From Lingula anatina (lineage: Eukaryota; Brachiopoda; Lingulata; Lingulida; Lingulidae): DNA of 23,623 nucleotides. The position numbers were made by a program, and so were the translations under genes. Below the pieces are notes generated by a model. It did not search any database, was not told the origin of the DNA, and saw nothing but the letters and a program-made list of their open reading frames with translations. Position 1 is the stretch's first letter, and each line of letters starts with the position of its first letter. Below are positions 9,520 through 20,158 of the stretch, in pieces. The stretch is from contig NW_019773584.1 of assembly GCF_001039355.2 (NCBI RefSeq), positions 1-23,623 on the forward strand. The letters are read 5' to 3'.

Positions 9520-9535
9520 CCCCCCCCCCCCCCCC
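9520..9535. repeat. Poly-C run
   Basis: Sixteen consecutive C residues. Confidence 0.95.
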
Positions 9536-9712
9536 GCTCCTCCTTTGACACGAAAGAGATCATGCGGCTCATTTATAATTATTTCAGTATCCTTCTTTTA
9601 GATATTTGAAGATTCGAGATTTTAAACCTGTTTGTAACATAAATATATTTCTTCATATCTCCAACTTGAACTCTTCTGGAACATGTATTTGTAAAAGTAA
9701 TTTTAATTTTTT

Positions 9713-9780
9713 TAGGCGACAAATACAGTGATATTTTAATTGATTAAAATCAATTAAAATATCACTGTATTTGTCGCCTA
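9713..9780. repeat. 68-bp palindrome with two perfect 33-bp arms
   Basis: Positions 9713-9745 and 9748-9780 are exact reverse complements with a two-base centre (9746-9747). Arms begin taggcgacaaatacagtg. Beyond one mismatch, T-rich sequence on the left pairs with A-rich sequence on the right. It would extrude as a near-perfect cruciform or hairpin and has no coding potential. Confidence 0.93.
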
Positions 9781-10687
9781 TAAAAACGACATACCCAAAG
9801 GCCAAAACAACGACCCACCAATAACCAACCCACGTACACCAGAGATTTCCAATTGAAATTAAAACTATTTAAAAAGCAACAATGATGTGGATCACACGTA
9901 TAACTTCTGGGCGACGTTTCTATTGTGCCTCACAGGCGGCAGTTACGGCGTATTCGGAAGGAACTTTTATAATACAGAATCGGGCATTGGCTGTTGATTA
10001 TTGACATAGGCCGCATATAGGGGGCTTTGTCTCAATAACTTTTGTGTGCTCGCCTAATTATTACCCCATACCCCACTTAAAGGCGACAACAATGCTTTAA
10101 AACTTGAGTTTAAACGCTGAGCACCTTAAAGTGTTTGGTCTTAATTAAGAGTAAACGACGGAGGTAAATAAGGCTTTATAACGCCAGATTTGCGCATCGC
10201 AGGAGCAAATTAGCCTTCTATTAACTCTCTTAGTTAGTGATTACGAAAAACAGCATGTGTCAGGGAGAAGAATTAAAATATTGTTGATCAAAAGTTAATG
10301 ATACATTTCCTCTCAAATATATGCTTTTTAATGCAAATATTCACCATAGACAAACAGTGCAGTGAAGACGGCTTGGGCTTGAATATACTAAAATGGATTT
10401 TATTGGAATATGTGTTCCTGGTCTTTACGGTTAATGTTAGTTTTTCTGTAACGTTCGTTCCGGTAAAAGGCTTTATACGCTACTAAGTAACTCCAATGAG
10501 TTACTTTAGAAGTAAAATGTTGCGTTTAGATGGAACAAAGTGGGTTTTTATTGTTTGCTATGGAAGTAAATGTACTTATACACATTAAGTTTTCTTAGGG
10601 TCTGGTATTTAGTTGTAAAGTTGTGATGCGGCAAAATTTACGCTGTGACTGTCGTATGAAACTAGCTTTGAGGGTACACCTGATGAA

Positions 10688-10689
<2 letters not shown>

Positions 10690-10723
<34 letters not shown>
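10690..10723. repeat. (GA)n microsatellite
   Basis: Perfect dinucleotide run of about 34 bp. Confidence 0.95.
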
Positions 10724-10725
<2 letters not shown>

Positions 10726-10882
10726 GGAGCCCACGAGACGTTTTGATATCAAATTATTCTGACATGTGCTTTCTTTTAATTTTGTAATCAATGTGTTCCA
10801 TTTCAAATTAAGAGATAGATTTTTTTATCAAGAATGTACTTGATTTTATTTAATATAATATAAAAATGAGTCTCAAACTTCT

Positions 10883-10885
10883 GAG

Positions 10886-10919
<34 letters not shown>
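10883..10919. repeat. (GA)n microsatellite, imperfect
   Basis: GA run interrupted by cagaaa near its start. Confidence 0.9.
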
Positions 10920-12911
10920 TCGAAGTATATACAAACATACTGGCGAACGATATTACGCCATTTCGCCAAGGCGTTACGTCAGGTAGCGTCATTTATCCTT
11001 CCGCCGTGACTAGACCCAAACTGAAGTGCTTAAGTCCTTTAACTTAATCGCACCACGCGCCCTTCTCATTAACAGTTTGTCTCTAATTACACGACAAGCG
11101 CGTTCCTATTGAAACGGAACAAAGGGCTTAAACGTTCGCGCATCAGGTGCGAATTCCACACTGCGTCCAAGAGCGAGCTGATTGTGAAAATAAAGATAAA
11201 AAATTGTAGATTAGGAAATGTATACGAATACTATGACATCTTTTTCCAAGAATCAAATAAAATTGGCACCGATTACTTTGAGATGTTAGTTGCTTTTAAT
11301 TATTAAATAATTTCATTCGAAAAATACAACCTAAGACCCAAAATGTCAGTCTCTTTTGCATTAGTATAGTTCATTAATAGAACGCTGAATACATCTATTT
11401 TTCTAAGATATATCATATTAACCCTTTCGCAATTTTCTACACACAGGACCAGTTGCTTCATTAAAATTTCAGTGGCTTAAAATGATTTAAACCTGGGTCT
11501 AATTACAGCAAAATTTCAAAGCTAAAACTGGGACCAGCATTTGTTTGAAATGGAACACAAGCCGCGTACGGGCGCTGGGATTTGACAGAAAGAAACAAGT
11601 GACCTGGAAAGGATTGAGGTGCGTTGTTTCAATGAAAACGATTAAAATGTTAAAACCGTTTAAAGCATAGCTCGGGAGTGCGTTTCTTTGTCCTGTCGTG
11701 AATATGTGGGATCTTCAGTAGATATTCAAGCTGCTTAATCTGCCCTTGAACACTTTTCGCCTGACTGCTAAATGGTATATTTAGGTCTAATTTTTCTTCA
11801 AACTGTTTCCTTTCTGTGCTTGCGTGCGTGCGTGCACACTTACTTTGATGAAAAAATGGCGGAATGGGTTTATAGAAGTTTTTTTGAAAAAGAAAAAAGA
11901 TACATCTTCATCATAAAAATAGTGACATGATATTAAACAAAAATGGAAATTAGATACAATCGGTTGCATTTTGAGTGAAATAACTGAACTTTGATAATAA
12001 AATGAATTAACATTTAACACCAAAAAATATTGATCTGATTTGAAAAGAACATGAAGGAAATACATAGATAAGGCTGCATAAAACAAAACAGTCTATCCCC
12101 AAACATACGTAGTCAACTGACACTTCCAAAAGATCTCAAAACTAAAATAACTACCAAGACGATGTATCTTTCTATATCTATTCTTAGTCTTCTCCAAAAT
12201 GCCAGGGTGGAGAGAAATCGGGAATTCAAGGTTTTAAAAATTGTTGAAAGGCGAGGCACGAGTGCAGTTCAATTTCTTTACCAGCTTATGAGGCATTTGT
12301 CCTTAATATTTTTCTAATTTGGAACGAAAGTAATCATATTAATATAACGCAAATACAAGCACTATGTTTGTGAACCGTGCACCGACATCGAAAATAGCAT
12401 ATCAAACGATGTGCAGTTATCTTAATATAATTATAATGATATTGTTATTATTATTCAACGAAATATTTAATCTAGGGCTAAACTAAGTATAAACTATTTC
12501 CCATTCAAGTACACAGCGCTGGAGAGAAAAGACGTGGCGAGATAAAGCGAGATTAACGCACATTTTGCCCCTATTAAAGAGAACAGAAATCTTCGCATTA
12601 CCAAATGTTTATCCAGTCTTCTCAGTTGCGATTGTTAATCGGGATATCATCGCGCGTCTATTAATTTAAACATAATTTAAGTGCTGTATTGCCGAGTGTT
12701 GTTTTTCTGTTTTCAGTCAAGATAACAATAACTTTCCTACCCCGGGTTAAAAGCTCAGTTACCTTGTGTGTGTATATATACTGGGTTGATTATTTTCGTT
12801 ATGGGTGGTTGTTTTTGTTGCTTGATCAGCCATTACATCACCCGTTTAGCCTCTTTGAAACGGTGTGTAGTTACCATTGCCTTAATAAATTTGCGGATCC
12901 ATGATTTCACT

Positions 12912-13073
12912 TCAGAGTACCCTGTGGTTCATAGAGTATCCTGTGGTTCATAGAGCACCCCGTGGTTCATAGAGTACCCTGTAGTTCATAAGGGTACCCT
13001 GTAATTGAGAGAGTGCCCTGTGGTTCAGAGGAACACTATGGTTAAGAGAGTACCCTGTGATTCAGAGAGGACC
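12912..13073. repeat. 19-bp minisatellite, about eight to nine copies
   Basis: Units of the form agagtaccctgtggttcat follow head to tail. The first four copies are well conserved and the later ones diverge with 18-20 bp lengths. No supported coding frame runs through it. Confidence 0.85.
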
Positions 13074-14711
13074 TTGTTTTTTTTCTTGGAAACTTTCCTC
13101 TATGCCATCATCTTGTTCATGTCGTTCTCAGTAACAAAGGGTGTAAAGAAACATAGTCAGTACACCACGAGTGAGTCCACATGGGGACTCCGGAGAAATA
13201 TATTTTCGCCTTTCCTTTCACTTTGCCTGACTAGTCCGCTTGAGAACACTGTTTCATTAAAATTTATAGTGTACATTTTGCTCCCCGATTCTCATCTACC
13301 TCTCCACGCACCCGCCCCACAGTAAACCACTGAAGTAGATGCACGCACAGGAGGAATAACGGTTGTATTCTGTATACAATTTCACGACAATTCGATTTGA
13401 AGTTTTGAATCATTCTAATCTCATCCTCAGCATTTTGAAAAAAATTAATTGAAAGCAGAGGAAAATTGATTGGTCATTGTACAGCTCTGCGTGATTCTTT
13501 TGTACGGATTTGAATTCTACTTATTTGTTTTAATTATTCAGATGTTTTATGACAAATTGCTAGACATCAGTTATCTGTTTTCACCTGGCGTAAGACATCG
13601 ATTTACAAAATTCTAGCTACTAGGTAAAACTAACCTAGCCGTGTGAGACAAGTATCTGTAATTTATGTTAGCTATTGGATGCTTTGCCATTTTAGGTAAT
13701 CAAAATTCAAAACTCAAGCGCTGCTACAATCTGTAGTAAGATCATCTGTAGTAGCGCCATATTCAATGCCAATTTTCAAGGCGAAACAAACAAGAGGGTA
13801 AAATGTCCACTTAAAAAAAGACCCCCTCCCCGTTTAAATTTGCTCACAACAGACCTGTCACGACTCCCAACTTCAGCCAAGTCCTTGGTCTGAGAAACTG
13901 TGCACCTGTACTCCGACTACGATTAACACGCCACCACAAGTCGTTTAAGATCACCTCATATCAAGAAGACCCTAAAGAGTTTAGCGCTAGATAACGCCGC
14001 TATACCTTGGGTATCAGAAATACGCTTGCTATGCGGTCTTTCATGCTCATATTTTTTCACTTTATTTTATTATTATTTTTTTTTGTATTTATCACATTAG
14101 AATGCCAAGCATTAATAAAATTTGGTTTATTTGGAATTGTCAGACTTAGTTTTTTCCAAGGACGTAATTGACGTTCTTGATATTTATTGACTTCCAGATT
14201 ATTTCACACGAAGAATAGAAAGAAGCAAAAAAAAAAAAAAAGAACAAAATTAAAAAAGGCAAAAATTAATTGGTAATACGAAATAAAATAACCCGTATAC
14301 GTCCCGTCTGATTGCTGGGAGGAATCTGCAATATCTGAATATCTAAATGCATCTTAAATTTTTAAAACAAAATTTACACTTAGCCATCTTTTGGGAATTC
14401 TCATCTTTAATGAAGATCTTCCGGGTAGGATTATAAGATACATTCGCTCCGCCGAATGGGACATAAAATTAACACTAATAAAATTCATTCGTTTTAGCAA
14501 TAACAAAAAATAATATTTTCTAAAACTCCAAAACAAACAAAACGTTTTTTTATCAAGATATTTATTTTTTTTATATATGTGCAATGGAAGAATATGAAAT
14601 ATTAACAAAAATAAAAGATGAAATATATTTAACATGTGTTTCAGCTGTCGAATATGTAGATTATAGCACTGTTATCAATACTGCAGTTGTTATAAACAAA
14701 AATCCGTCATT

Positions 14712-14755
<44 letters not shown>

Positions 14756-16153
14756 AAAACATGATTGTCTAGGTAGTCTTTTCCATATAGGCATTAAATC
14801 ACAAAGAATGTAAACACAGACATAGACATGTGTATAACCTGTACTATTTTTGATAAAGATTAACAGAAAAATTCAGCTCACTAGTTTAATCGAAATAAAA
14901 AAGAAATCAGATAAAGAAATATTCTTAAGTTTAAAATCTTAATTGCTTTACTTTATGAAGATAAAGAAAACTATCATATGGAATAAGAAAATCAACAATA
15001 ATACTGAATTATTTGGGAAAATAATTTTGAAAAATAAAATCGAAAAAAAAAATGCAGTTTGTAACAGATAATGGCTTGCGCATCATTTGCGTATTGCTCA
15101 TTCTCGTGCTCCAGGATAACTAGCCTAAATATCACTAAATTACATTAGTATATTACATAAATTAATTTTGATCATGACAAGTTGATCAGAAATTGATTTC
15201 ATCAAGCATTTTGATCTAACTGTTTTGTCAATGTCTTTGGCAAATATTTTCTTCTGGATGGCTGTAAAAAGCGGTTTTTGTTATTCTTGATCTTTACAAT
15301 CGTTGTATTGTTCAACCATCATTTTAGCTAGCGCGCGTCATCAGTATCTCTTACTGACTAATGCACTTACATGTGTAGACCAATCATCTACTGTACAATT
15401 GCTGCAAAATACTAAAATTATCTTAAAATGGAAGTCACTTTAGGTACAAAATATACAATTTACAGGGGTCGACTTCGGAGTATCTGGGGTAAAATTGCGT
15501 ACAAACATTCAAGGAAGATCAAGAGCTGAAAGCACTTGGTGCCACTTATTTCTTGCTTACAAAATTGTTTATAAACTACATTTTTGATATGAAAACTTGA
15601 AAAATATTGGAAGATCTCACTGGAAGAAATACAAATGGCGTAGACAGATAAGTCCCAGATTAATAATCTACGATTGCATAGTTTTTTGTCTTACATCACT
15701 GATAACAAACAAACAGTAGTGATAGCTTTAACAGAAAGATGCACCCACCCGTTCATTAGCGGTCAAACATTTTAGGAAGCACCTGTCCTCCGTATTTTAA
15801 AATGCCTTAATTAGTGCCAAAATCTCTGAACGCGACAATCATCCGCATGTCTTTTTCTCGGGAAGAACAGAAACTTTGGACCTCAATACAGTGACGTAGC
15901 AACGGTATAACAACTAGGGCGGTTTCACTTGGTAGCGACAAAAAGAGGGAGCCACTGAGGATTTTAGTCAGCCTTTCTATAATGTCTAACAATGAGACGT
16001 CCGTAAGGGGTTTTGACTCAGTGCTTGCCGTGAACGTTTTTCCACGAGAAGAAACACTGAAACGTCAAACGGTAACTCAGTTTATCGAACAGGCCACCGT
16101 GAATTGCATTGCGTGGATAAAGCTGCGTACGACCTTCACCCCGACCTTCACCT
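13074..16153. other. Intergenic, 3' flank of ptf1a, no gene
   Basis: The sequence is mostly AT-rich with an (AAT)n tract at 14713-14754 and A or T runs. I saw no protein similarity, no tRNA-like cloverleaf, and no canonical AATAAA on the minus strand within roughly the first kilobase after the ptf1a stop. Confidence 0.5.
14713..14754. repeat. (AAT)n microsatellite
   Basis: About 14 perfect trinucleotide copies. Confidence 0.95.
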
Positions 16154-16401
16154 TTACCAATACGAACACATCAATTGCTCCTCCGCCGTCATTTCAGGAA
16201 CCCAGATTTTGGCGCAAAGTTTGTTATCGGGACCCATTTTCAAGGATTTTTCGTCCGTCCACGAGAGCGAGTGACCCACGAGCGGTTCTGGAAGCTGCTG
16301 GGGGTGGGGGTTGTAGGGGTGGTGCCCGCCTTGTGTGTGGTCGGATGCGTAGCTGTAGGCTGATGTTGGGTATTTGCAGCTGTTCTCTTGGTCGTATCCG
16401 C
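16154..16401 (-). CDS. ptf1a: ptf1a exon 2: C-terminal Trp motifs
   Basis: The acceptor is tcacag|g at 16403-16402 after a T-rich tract. The exon supplies the last two bases of codon 181, then GYDQENS, a Tyr/His/Pro-rich stretch, [17 protein letters not shown] and a tail ending CSYW before TAA (16154-16156). The phase matches exon 1 exactly. Vertebrate PTF1A has the same two-motif C terminus. Confidence 0.92.
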
Positions 16402-19400
16402 CTGTGACAAGAAAAAAACAGTGAAATGTTATTAAATGTGAATAAAGAAATGTGATCAAGTAAATCAAAATATGTATATGTAAAAGTATGAAAAATATCA
16501 ATGAAAATAAATATATTTTAATAAACAAGAGGCTAAAGGAAACGGTATATGAGCAAGTACTCGAGCCAGCAGACCAGCTATTTTTTCTCTGTTTAATTTT
16601 ACACACTCATTGAAAAATATATATTTAACGTTCGCCATTAAAATTGTGACTTTTCGGTAATCGCGCAAACAAAACATCTAGATACGACTTAATAGCTTAT
16701 TTATTTGTTTTATTAATCAATCATTGGATCATTTGATCAATAGGTCAAATACACCTTTAGAGTAAATGATTGACCCGCCACACCAGGTAGACCAAAATGG
16801 TCGATCTCTGATCGATTGATCGATAGATCAAATACTCTCACCAATTATAACTCATAGGGTGCGATCGATCAGTCTCGCCTATGAAGTGGCTTTGGCAGTT
16901 AAGTAATTCAATACGTTTTATTTAAATATCATTAAAACGCTGCACACTCATTGCCAGAAAAATTCATATCAACGTTAACGTAATTGATCTTTCACATACA
17001 TGCTGTATTTTTGAAAGCAGACTTTTGTTTATGTAGTTTTATAAGATTTGTTTTTACCCAAAACATCTTAAAATGATGGGGCAACGTTACGCATGCTTTT
17101 CAGTAACGGTTGCTTTTCGTTCTGAAATATCGACATCTTTTAAGTAAAACAAAAATATTGAAAAGTGCATCTTAAATCTGCCCTGAAATTGCAAATTGAA
17201 GTTGCATCGCCGTGAGAACCGCTAGAGCAATAACACTAGTAATAGCACAATCCAACCGTAATTAATTAAATATTTCAACATATAAATCTTCTTAATAGAC
17301 AACAAATAATTAATTAGAACAATACTTAATACTTTTGTATCTAAGTGAGCTAATGGCAACTTCATTTAATGCGATGAAAAGACACCGTATACACTTTTCC
17401 TCTTTATCAGCGCACTTGAAGAGGCAGCACTTAGAGATAGTCTATCAGTGGAGCACAATATGAAGTGTGTATTGAGTATTTATTCACAATGTTCCTGTCA
17501 GACTGTCGCTACCTTTTTAGTAGTGTGTTCGCGATAGAAAGCCTGTTTATAAGTTCGAGATGGAAGAAAGCGAATATTAACCGGTCTGAATGTTATGTGG
17601 GCGCATCTGAAAGAGCGCGTTTGTTCTTAGTTCGCACTGCGTCGCTTTGAGGTTAATACTTACGATAAAGTGTCGCCAAATGCGGTATGGGCAAAGGGGG
17701 TGGGGGGGGGGGGGGGTGAAGCCTCCACTAGTCTATGACAGCATTTTCGCGGAGGCACAGTATAGAGAATAACCGTGAACTTAACCAAAGGCATATATGC
17801 CAATATCTTGTGAAAAATCAATCTGTGGTCCTAGTAGAGGGGGGGGGGGGTAATGAACCAGCTCTGCGCACGCCAGTTACACCGATGTAGAATGATTCTA
17901 CTAGATAAAACTGCGAACGGGACCTTCCGATAAATGAGCAATCGAGCTCTAGCACAACTCCGGGCTTCGTGGAATGGGCCCCAGGATCGATTTAAGAGGA
18001 TATTAGCGAAAATACTCTGAAAGACGCTTTGTCCATTGACGGCGGGCTTTGTCGAATATTTGAAAAGAAACCTCCGGAAAATTCCAGCACATAATAAAAA
18101 GAAAGCCAATACCGTGTCAATAAATCCATAAACAATTTTGTCAGATCAGTGTCATCAAAGCAAAGCGATACTACGCGTACTACTAGTATTTGCTATATCG
18201 ATCGCGAAGCGCTATGCTTGTTGATTTAATTGGAATTTTGAAATATTCTCCAGTTGCGATAACTACTCAAGTTTCATGTTTCGTGAAAGGTCTATAATAA
18301 CCTTGGTCTGAGGGCACCCTTTTACGTGACCCTTGGTCTAGAGCGAGCTGCTCGTCGGTGGTGAGCAAATTTGCTCTTAAAGTCGGAGACGCTGTGTAGT
18401 ACACTTGTCTTTTCTACTCTTTCAACGACGACTCTACTCCGCCTCCCCGTTATTTGAATACGCCGAACGTTTTGCAAACAACGCTCGGTAAAAAGCATAT
18501 TTACACAGAAACCGCGGCTAGCTGCAGCTGTCCTGCTTGTGTACTGCTTTTCGTCGAGTTTAACCCACTTATATCGGATATACGCTATGCCTCATCCGAA
18601 GAACCTCATAATTAATCAATAATTATCAGTGATCGAAGAGACTAATAAGGATTTGCTGGCTAATTAAGTAGCTGAGACGCCATTGTATTTCTATTAACTC
18701 AGAGTGGTTGAAATTTCAAAGTTTGAAAATGCGCTATTCTTATTAATTTAGTTTACATCTGAGTGTGTTATTATTTAAATACGACCCCTAATGGTAAATG
18801 CTCCCTGTCTTTTTAAAGTCACGCATCTTTTACTTCCGCGTAGCTATTGAGTCATAACAAGACATGATTTCACTGCACAGTTACAAAATTATAACAGAAA
18901 CTGCAGCACCGCGTCAAACTTGTAAACTTATTTGAAAACTAGATTTCATTATCACCTGTGATAGGCTTGTATAGGATCTGTTTATATATAGGTACATACC
19001 TGCATTCGGATATCGTATGATCACTTTTTGTGTCTCTGTAGTATCGCCGCCGTGTAATCTCTCCTCCGCTTCAACCTCTCTCAAAGCCCGCGTCAAGTCA
19101 CTTATGTATTGAATGGCCATTTTTAAAGTGTCTACTTTGCTAAGTTTCTTCTCTTTGCAATTCTCCGCATCTGGGACGCAGCGTCTTAGGCCATCGAACG
19201 CCTCGTTTATGGACTTCATTCTCCGCCTTTCTCTGACATTTGCTGCTTGTCTTTGGTGTTTCTTCTTCAGGGGACATTTTTCTTTCCGCCTGGTGTTTTT
19301 GTTATTGTCAACTCTGGAGCGCGTGGAGCCCGCAGACGTAGAATCGGCAGACGATGACTCGGATCCGTCATCTGAATCAAAGACGGAATGTGGAGAGAAA

Positions 19401-19540
19401 GGCTCTGGAGACGAAGCGTCGGAAGCGTTACAAGTATAAAAGCTCCCTTCCACCGACGCGCACGCCGTTTGAGCGAAATCGGCCAGCACGTCGGCGTCCA
19501 AGTCCAAATTGTCACAGAAACTGTCCCACATGTCGTCCAT
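16154..19540 (-). CDS. ptf1a: PTF1A-like bHLH transcription factor (join 19540-19000, 16401-16154)
   Basis: The two exons encode 262 residues. Residues 1-95 are acidic and Ser-rich, then Lys-rich. The bHLH is at about 96-151: basic region [12 protein letters not shown], helix 1 [11 protein letters not shown], helix 2 [22 protein letters not shown] follows at 172-179. The C terminus has [10 protein letters not shown] (223-232) and AKIWVPE (244-250), matching the two tryptophan motifs through which vertebrate PTF1A recruits RBPJ/RBPJL. In that family the protein pairs with an E-protein in the nucleus to form the trimeric PTF1 complex, which drives pancreatic and GABAergic neuron programmes; the role here is inferred. 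ATG at 19540 is chosen because it is the first ATG after the TATA box; the more upstream in-frame start is a GTG overlapping that box. The phase-1 junction g|gc restores Gly. The main oddity is a bHLH loop two residues longer than in vertebrate PTF1A. Confidence 0.93.
16720..16870. repeat. GATCGAT-rich imperfect repeats
   Basis: gatcaataggtcaaatac near 16735 recurs as gatcgatagatcaaatac about 84 bp downstream, with other gatcgat words between and after. It is an imperfect direct repeat in the ptf1a intron. Confidence 0.55.
17696..17716. repeat. Poly-G run
   Basis: G homopolymer interrupted by one T. Confidence 0.95.
17810..17828 (+). repeat. Dispersed repeat core, copy 2
   Basis: This matches 9249-9267 in the same orientation and is followed by a poly-G run (17839-17850). 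Confidence 0.55.
19000..19540 (-). CDS. ptf1a: ptf1a exon 1: N-terminal region and bHLH
   Basis: It encodes residues 1-180 plus one base of codon 181, from MDDMWDSF to RYPNA. The donor is g|gtatgt at 18999-18998. Reading past it gives MYLYINRSY and further unconserved residues, which supports splicing here. The exon is much richer in CpG than the left half of the window. Confidence 0.92.
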
Positions 19541-19544
19541 TCTG

Positions 19545-19549
19545 ATTGG
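19545..19549 (-). promoter_or_regulatory. CCAAT motif just before the ptf1a start codon
   Basis: The minus strand reads CCAAT five to nine bases upstream of the ATG. It would lie in the short 5' UTR, so promoter function is doubtful. Confidence 0.3.
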
Positions 19550-19635
19550 CTGTTTGTTCTCTGAAAGCTGGCAGCGTTTGATGAGTAAAGGGAGACAAGT
19601 GCGGCACGTTCTGCGGATTCTGCTGCCACGCGTCA

Positions 19636-19643
19636 CTTATATA
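19636..19643 (-). promoter_or_regulatory. TATA box of ptf1a
   Basis: tatataag on the minus strand sits in a GC-rich context about 96-103 bases before the ATG. A start site about 30 bases downstream (near 19612) would leave a 5' UTR of about 70 nt with no upstream ATG. Confidence 0.75.
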
Positions 19644-19694
19644 CCGCCGGTTGTCCTGTCAACACACGCACGTGCGACGCCTCAGCTCCTCGCC

Positions 19695-19733
19695 GCTGTC
19701 ATCGACCAATCACAAAACGCGCTCGATGACAGC
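19695..19733. promoter_or_regulatory. 11-bp inverted repeat enclosing a CCAAT box, ptf1a upstream promoter
   Basis: gctgtcatcga (19695-19705) and tcgatgacagc (19723-19733) are perfect reverse complements around a 17-bp centre that has CCAAT at 19706-19710. The arms contain TGACAG, the known core of Meis/TALE homeodomain sites. It lies about 60 bp upstream of the TATA box. Confidence 0.6.
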
Positions 19734-19739
19734 GCACGG

Positions 19740-20158
19740 GCCGCGTGGAAATAATGGACTCTCGAGTAGGGCACTGGTGGTCGGTTCGCTACCTGTGATC
19801 TGTTTGTTGTGTAAGCAAACCTGCAACGCGAAGCCGCAGCCCCCCTCCCCCCCCAAATATTGGTTTTGTTTTTGAAGTAAAATGTTTTGTTTGACTGGTC
19901 GGTAGGACCCTCCGATGAGAAGCCCACCCCTGGTAGCTTGAATTCTAAGCGTTCTCTTTCACTTAACGACTGGCGCGTGATTTTCGAGGAGGACAGGGCC
20001 CTAATGAGCGAGAAGGCTTAATGACTTTTTGTTGAAACTTCTAGGCTCATACGTGCGTGGACAACGTGGCTGAAGCATGCATGTGCACTCTCTGACCACA
20101 GGGTGCGCAAGTTGTAGTGTGTTACAAAAATGTTGAATTAATCTCTCTGTAATTCTGT
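19740..20158. other. ptf1a 5' flank, no gene
   Basis: CpG-rich near the promoter, then ordinary sequence with a C-rich stretch near 19840-19855. No coding region is seen. Confidence 0.5.

Larger units (their letters stand above)
8889..9712. other. Intergenic, no gene seen
   Basis: No VWC half-domain or other recognisable protein follows the N. The stretch holds a copy of a dispersed repeat core (9249-9267), a 16-C run (9520-9535) and AT-rich sequence. Confidence 0.6.
9781..12900. other. Intergenic, candidate regulatory blocks, no gene
   Basis: No coding region is supported. Blocks near 9890-10250, 10930-11160 and 12500-12680 are non-repetitive and mix TAATTA or TTAATTAA motifs with CpG-containing words, unlike the simple AT-rich sequence around them. 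Two (GA)n tracts lie between. Regulatory function is inference only. Confidence 0.35.
16402..18999 (-). other. ptf1a intron, with repeats and a candidate regulatory block
   Basis: This 2.6-kb intron holds clustered GATCGAT words (16735-16870), two poly-G runs (17696-17716, 17839-17850), dispersed-repeat copy 2 (17810-17828), and a CpG-containing complex block at about 18300-18560 that includes a CAGCTG E-box at 18525-18530. No exon is supported between the two coding exons. Confidence 0.6.

Noticed and set aside
13005-13325. Open frame of 106 codons with a hydrophobic stretch
   Set aside because: It begins inside the 19-bp minisatellite, has no family motif or splice context, and fits chance in AT-rich DNA.
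15982-16407. Plus-strand open frame of 141 codons over ptf1a exon 2
   Set aside because: The minus strand carries conserved PTF1A motifs and splice sites; the plus frame shows no recognisable domain and is Arg/Gly/Thr-rich as expected of an antisense shadow.
18914-18999. Continuation of the bHLH frame after RYPNAG to a stop near 18914
   Set aside because: The donor gtatgt and the exact phase fit with conserved exon 2 make this intron read-through. Use as an alternative short isoform cannot be excluded without transcripts.
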